From JBBDMC01 sp963775235 (GTDB lineage Bacteria > Pseudomonadota > Alphaproteobacteria > Rhizobiales > Kaistiaceae), in contig CAVZHY010000002.1 in the NCBI GenBank assembly GCA_963775235.1, forward strand, positions 124,001 through 188,000: DNA of 64,000 nt, written 5' to 3'. Both the position numbers and the translations under genes were made by a program. Each line of letters starts with the position of its first letter. The first letter of the stretch is position 1. The notes beneath the pieces are model-generated. The model did no database searches, had not been told where the DNA came from, and worked only from the letters and a program-made list of their open reading frames with translations. Positions 63,115 through 64,000 of this stretch are shown here, in pieces.

Positions 63115-64000
63115 ACGCGCGGGCTTCCCACGTCGGTGATTGGCAGGGATGGGTCGGCGTCGTCGCTCTCGTTGCGTCACTGGCTTTCCCGATCGTCGTT
63201 GTCGGCGGCGCGCAGACCTACCTCGGCGGACTCGGCAGCCAGGCATTGCTTGCAAGCGTCCTCATGGCAGGGGCGGTGCTTGCGAGCCTCACCGCAACCT
63301 CCTCGGCCGTGGGCAACATGATCATCTTCGCCGGCACGGCGATCGCGGCGGGCTACGTCCTCCTCTATTTGCCGGTCGTCGCAGGGCTCGCCGCAGACAA
63401 GCGGCTTGCACGAAGCGCGCTCTTCACGGCGACGCCGGGGTTCTGGTCGCTCGCCATCACCGCTTGGCTGCTCGCCTCGCTGCTGGTCAGCCGGCTCTCC
63501 GAGGCTCGCGCACGCGAGCGCGGCGGCGCGCTGCTGTTGCGCGTCATCATTCCGCTTCTGTTTGGTGCCGGCGTGGTGTTCCTCTGGGAGGTCATCGTTC
63601 GCGGGCTCGCAGTGCCGTTCATCATCCTGCCGCCGCCGAGCGCGATCTGGGCTCGCCTGACCGCCTCCGTCCACACGCTGTGGGTGGACTTCCAGCAGAC
63701 GTTCCTGCACGCGGTCCTTGCCGGGTATGCGATCGGTTGCCTTTCCGGCTTCATCGCCGCCATTGCCGTCGATCGCGTGCCTTTCCTGAAAAGGGGGCTG
63801 CTCCCTGTCGGCAATCTCGTCTCGGCCCTGCCGATCGTTGCCATCGCCCCGATCATGGTCATGTGGTTCGGCTTCGACTGGCCGTCCAAAGCGGCAGTGG
63901 TGGTTGCGATGACCTTCTTCCCGATGCTGGTGAACACCGTCGCCGGGCTGGCGGCGTCGGAAGACATGGAACGGGACCTGATGCATACCTACGCTGCGGG
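63111..64000 (+). CDS. ABC transporter permease, second subunit (partial, runs off the window)
   Basis: Open frame from ATG 63111 to the window end with no stop, at least 296 residues. The first 150 residues carry four to five extra helices (WVGVVALVASLAFPIVVVGG, LLASVLMAGAVLASLTATSS, ITAWLLASLLVSRLSEARAR) before the usual binding-protein-dependent permease domain (WEVIVRGLAVPFIILPPPSA, ALPIVAIAPIMVMWFGFDWP, MTFFPMLVNTVAGLAASEDM). It forms the heterodimer partner of the preceding permease. The periplasmic binding protein should lie beyond base 64000. Confidence 0.88.
   Translation, partial: MNARASHVGDWQGWVGVVALVASLAFPIVVVGGAQTYLGGLGSQALLASVLMAGAVLASLTATSSAVGNMIIFAGTAIAAGYVLLYLPVVAGLAADKRLARSALFTATPGFWSLAITAWLLASLLVSRLSEARARERGGALLLRVIIPLLFGAGVVFLWEVIVRGLAVPFIILPPPSAIWARLTASVHTLWVDFQQTFLHAVLAGYAIGCLSGFIAAIAVDRVPFLKRGLLPVGNLVSALPIVAIAPIMVMWFGFDWPSKAAVVVAMTFFPMLVNTVAGLAASEDMERDLMHTYAA

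Overview
The window is high-GC DNA (about two-thirds G+C by eye) from an alphaproteobacterium, most likely of the order Hyphomicrobiales (Rhizobiales). Three things support this. The informational and lysine-biosynthesis genes follow an order I associate with that group: SRP RNA-dnaX-ybaB-recR, then rmuC, def-fmt-truA, dapE-dapD-(HAD nucleotidase)-argB, and yihA-yidC-rnpA-rpmH. The palindromic repeats at 13160 and 15048 are of a kind common between genes in this order. Many core genes have alphaproteobacterial features. Genus and species cannot be read from the window.

Layout. 0.1-5.7 kb: cysQ, alanine dehydrogenase with a divergent Lrp-type regulator, then a malonate/methylmalonate-semialdehyde dehydrogenase and an omega-aminotransferase, both heavily frame-disrupted. 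5.9-30.8 kb: core genome, comprising nudC, the SRP RNA, DNA polymerase III tau/gamma, ybaB, two polysaccharide genes inserted before recR, rmuC, def, fmt, truA, dapE/dapD, argB, yihA, yidC, rnpA and rpmH. It ends with an unusual FAD oxidoreductase, an orphan sensor kinase and a tRNA-Arg(ACG). 31-51.5 kb: an accessory catabolic cluster. It has a DapA-type aldolase, a LigI-like metal hydrolase, a ModA-like binding protein, an LVIVD propeller, a 2-hydroxyacid dehydrogenase, an aldo/keto reductase, two fumarylacetoacetate-hydrolase paralogs, an MmgE/PrpD protein, an enolase-superfamily dehydratase, a five-gene peptide-type ABC importer and an MFS transporter. A FadR-type GntR regulator lies at its right end. 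Three matching inverted repeats (10-N8-10) sit before the regulator, in the divergent reductase/hydrolase promoter and before the importer, and suggest one regulon. Between these lie a COG4280 membrane protein, a 69-residue membrane partner and a ChrB-domain protein. 51.5-56.2 kb: a GldA/F/G-type ABC system with a DUF4340 protein and a membrane-anchored parvulin isomerase. 56.5-64 kb: an EamA transporter with a histidine-rich tail, then a reductive pyrimidine-degradation operon (amidohydrolase, NTF2-like protein, dihydropyrimidinase, ABC importer) that runs off the right edge.

The pyrimidine operon at the right should yield beta-alanine. The aminotransferase and semialdehyde dehydrogenase at the left would turn beta-alanine into acetyl-CoA, so the two ends of the window may form one pathway.

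About a dozen genes carry single-base frameshifts, nearly all +1 insertions, while the protein sequence on both sides stays well conserved. This looks more like an insertion-biased, under-polished assembly than gene decay. The most striking structural observation is in fmt: about 76 in-frame codons made of a palindromic repeat, part of which also occurs between genes at 13868-13956.
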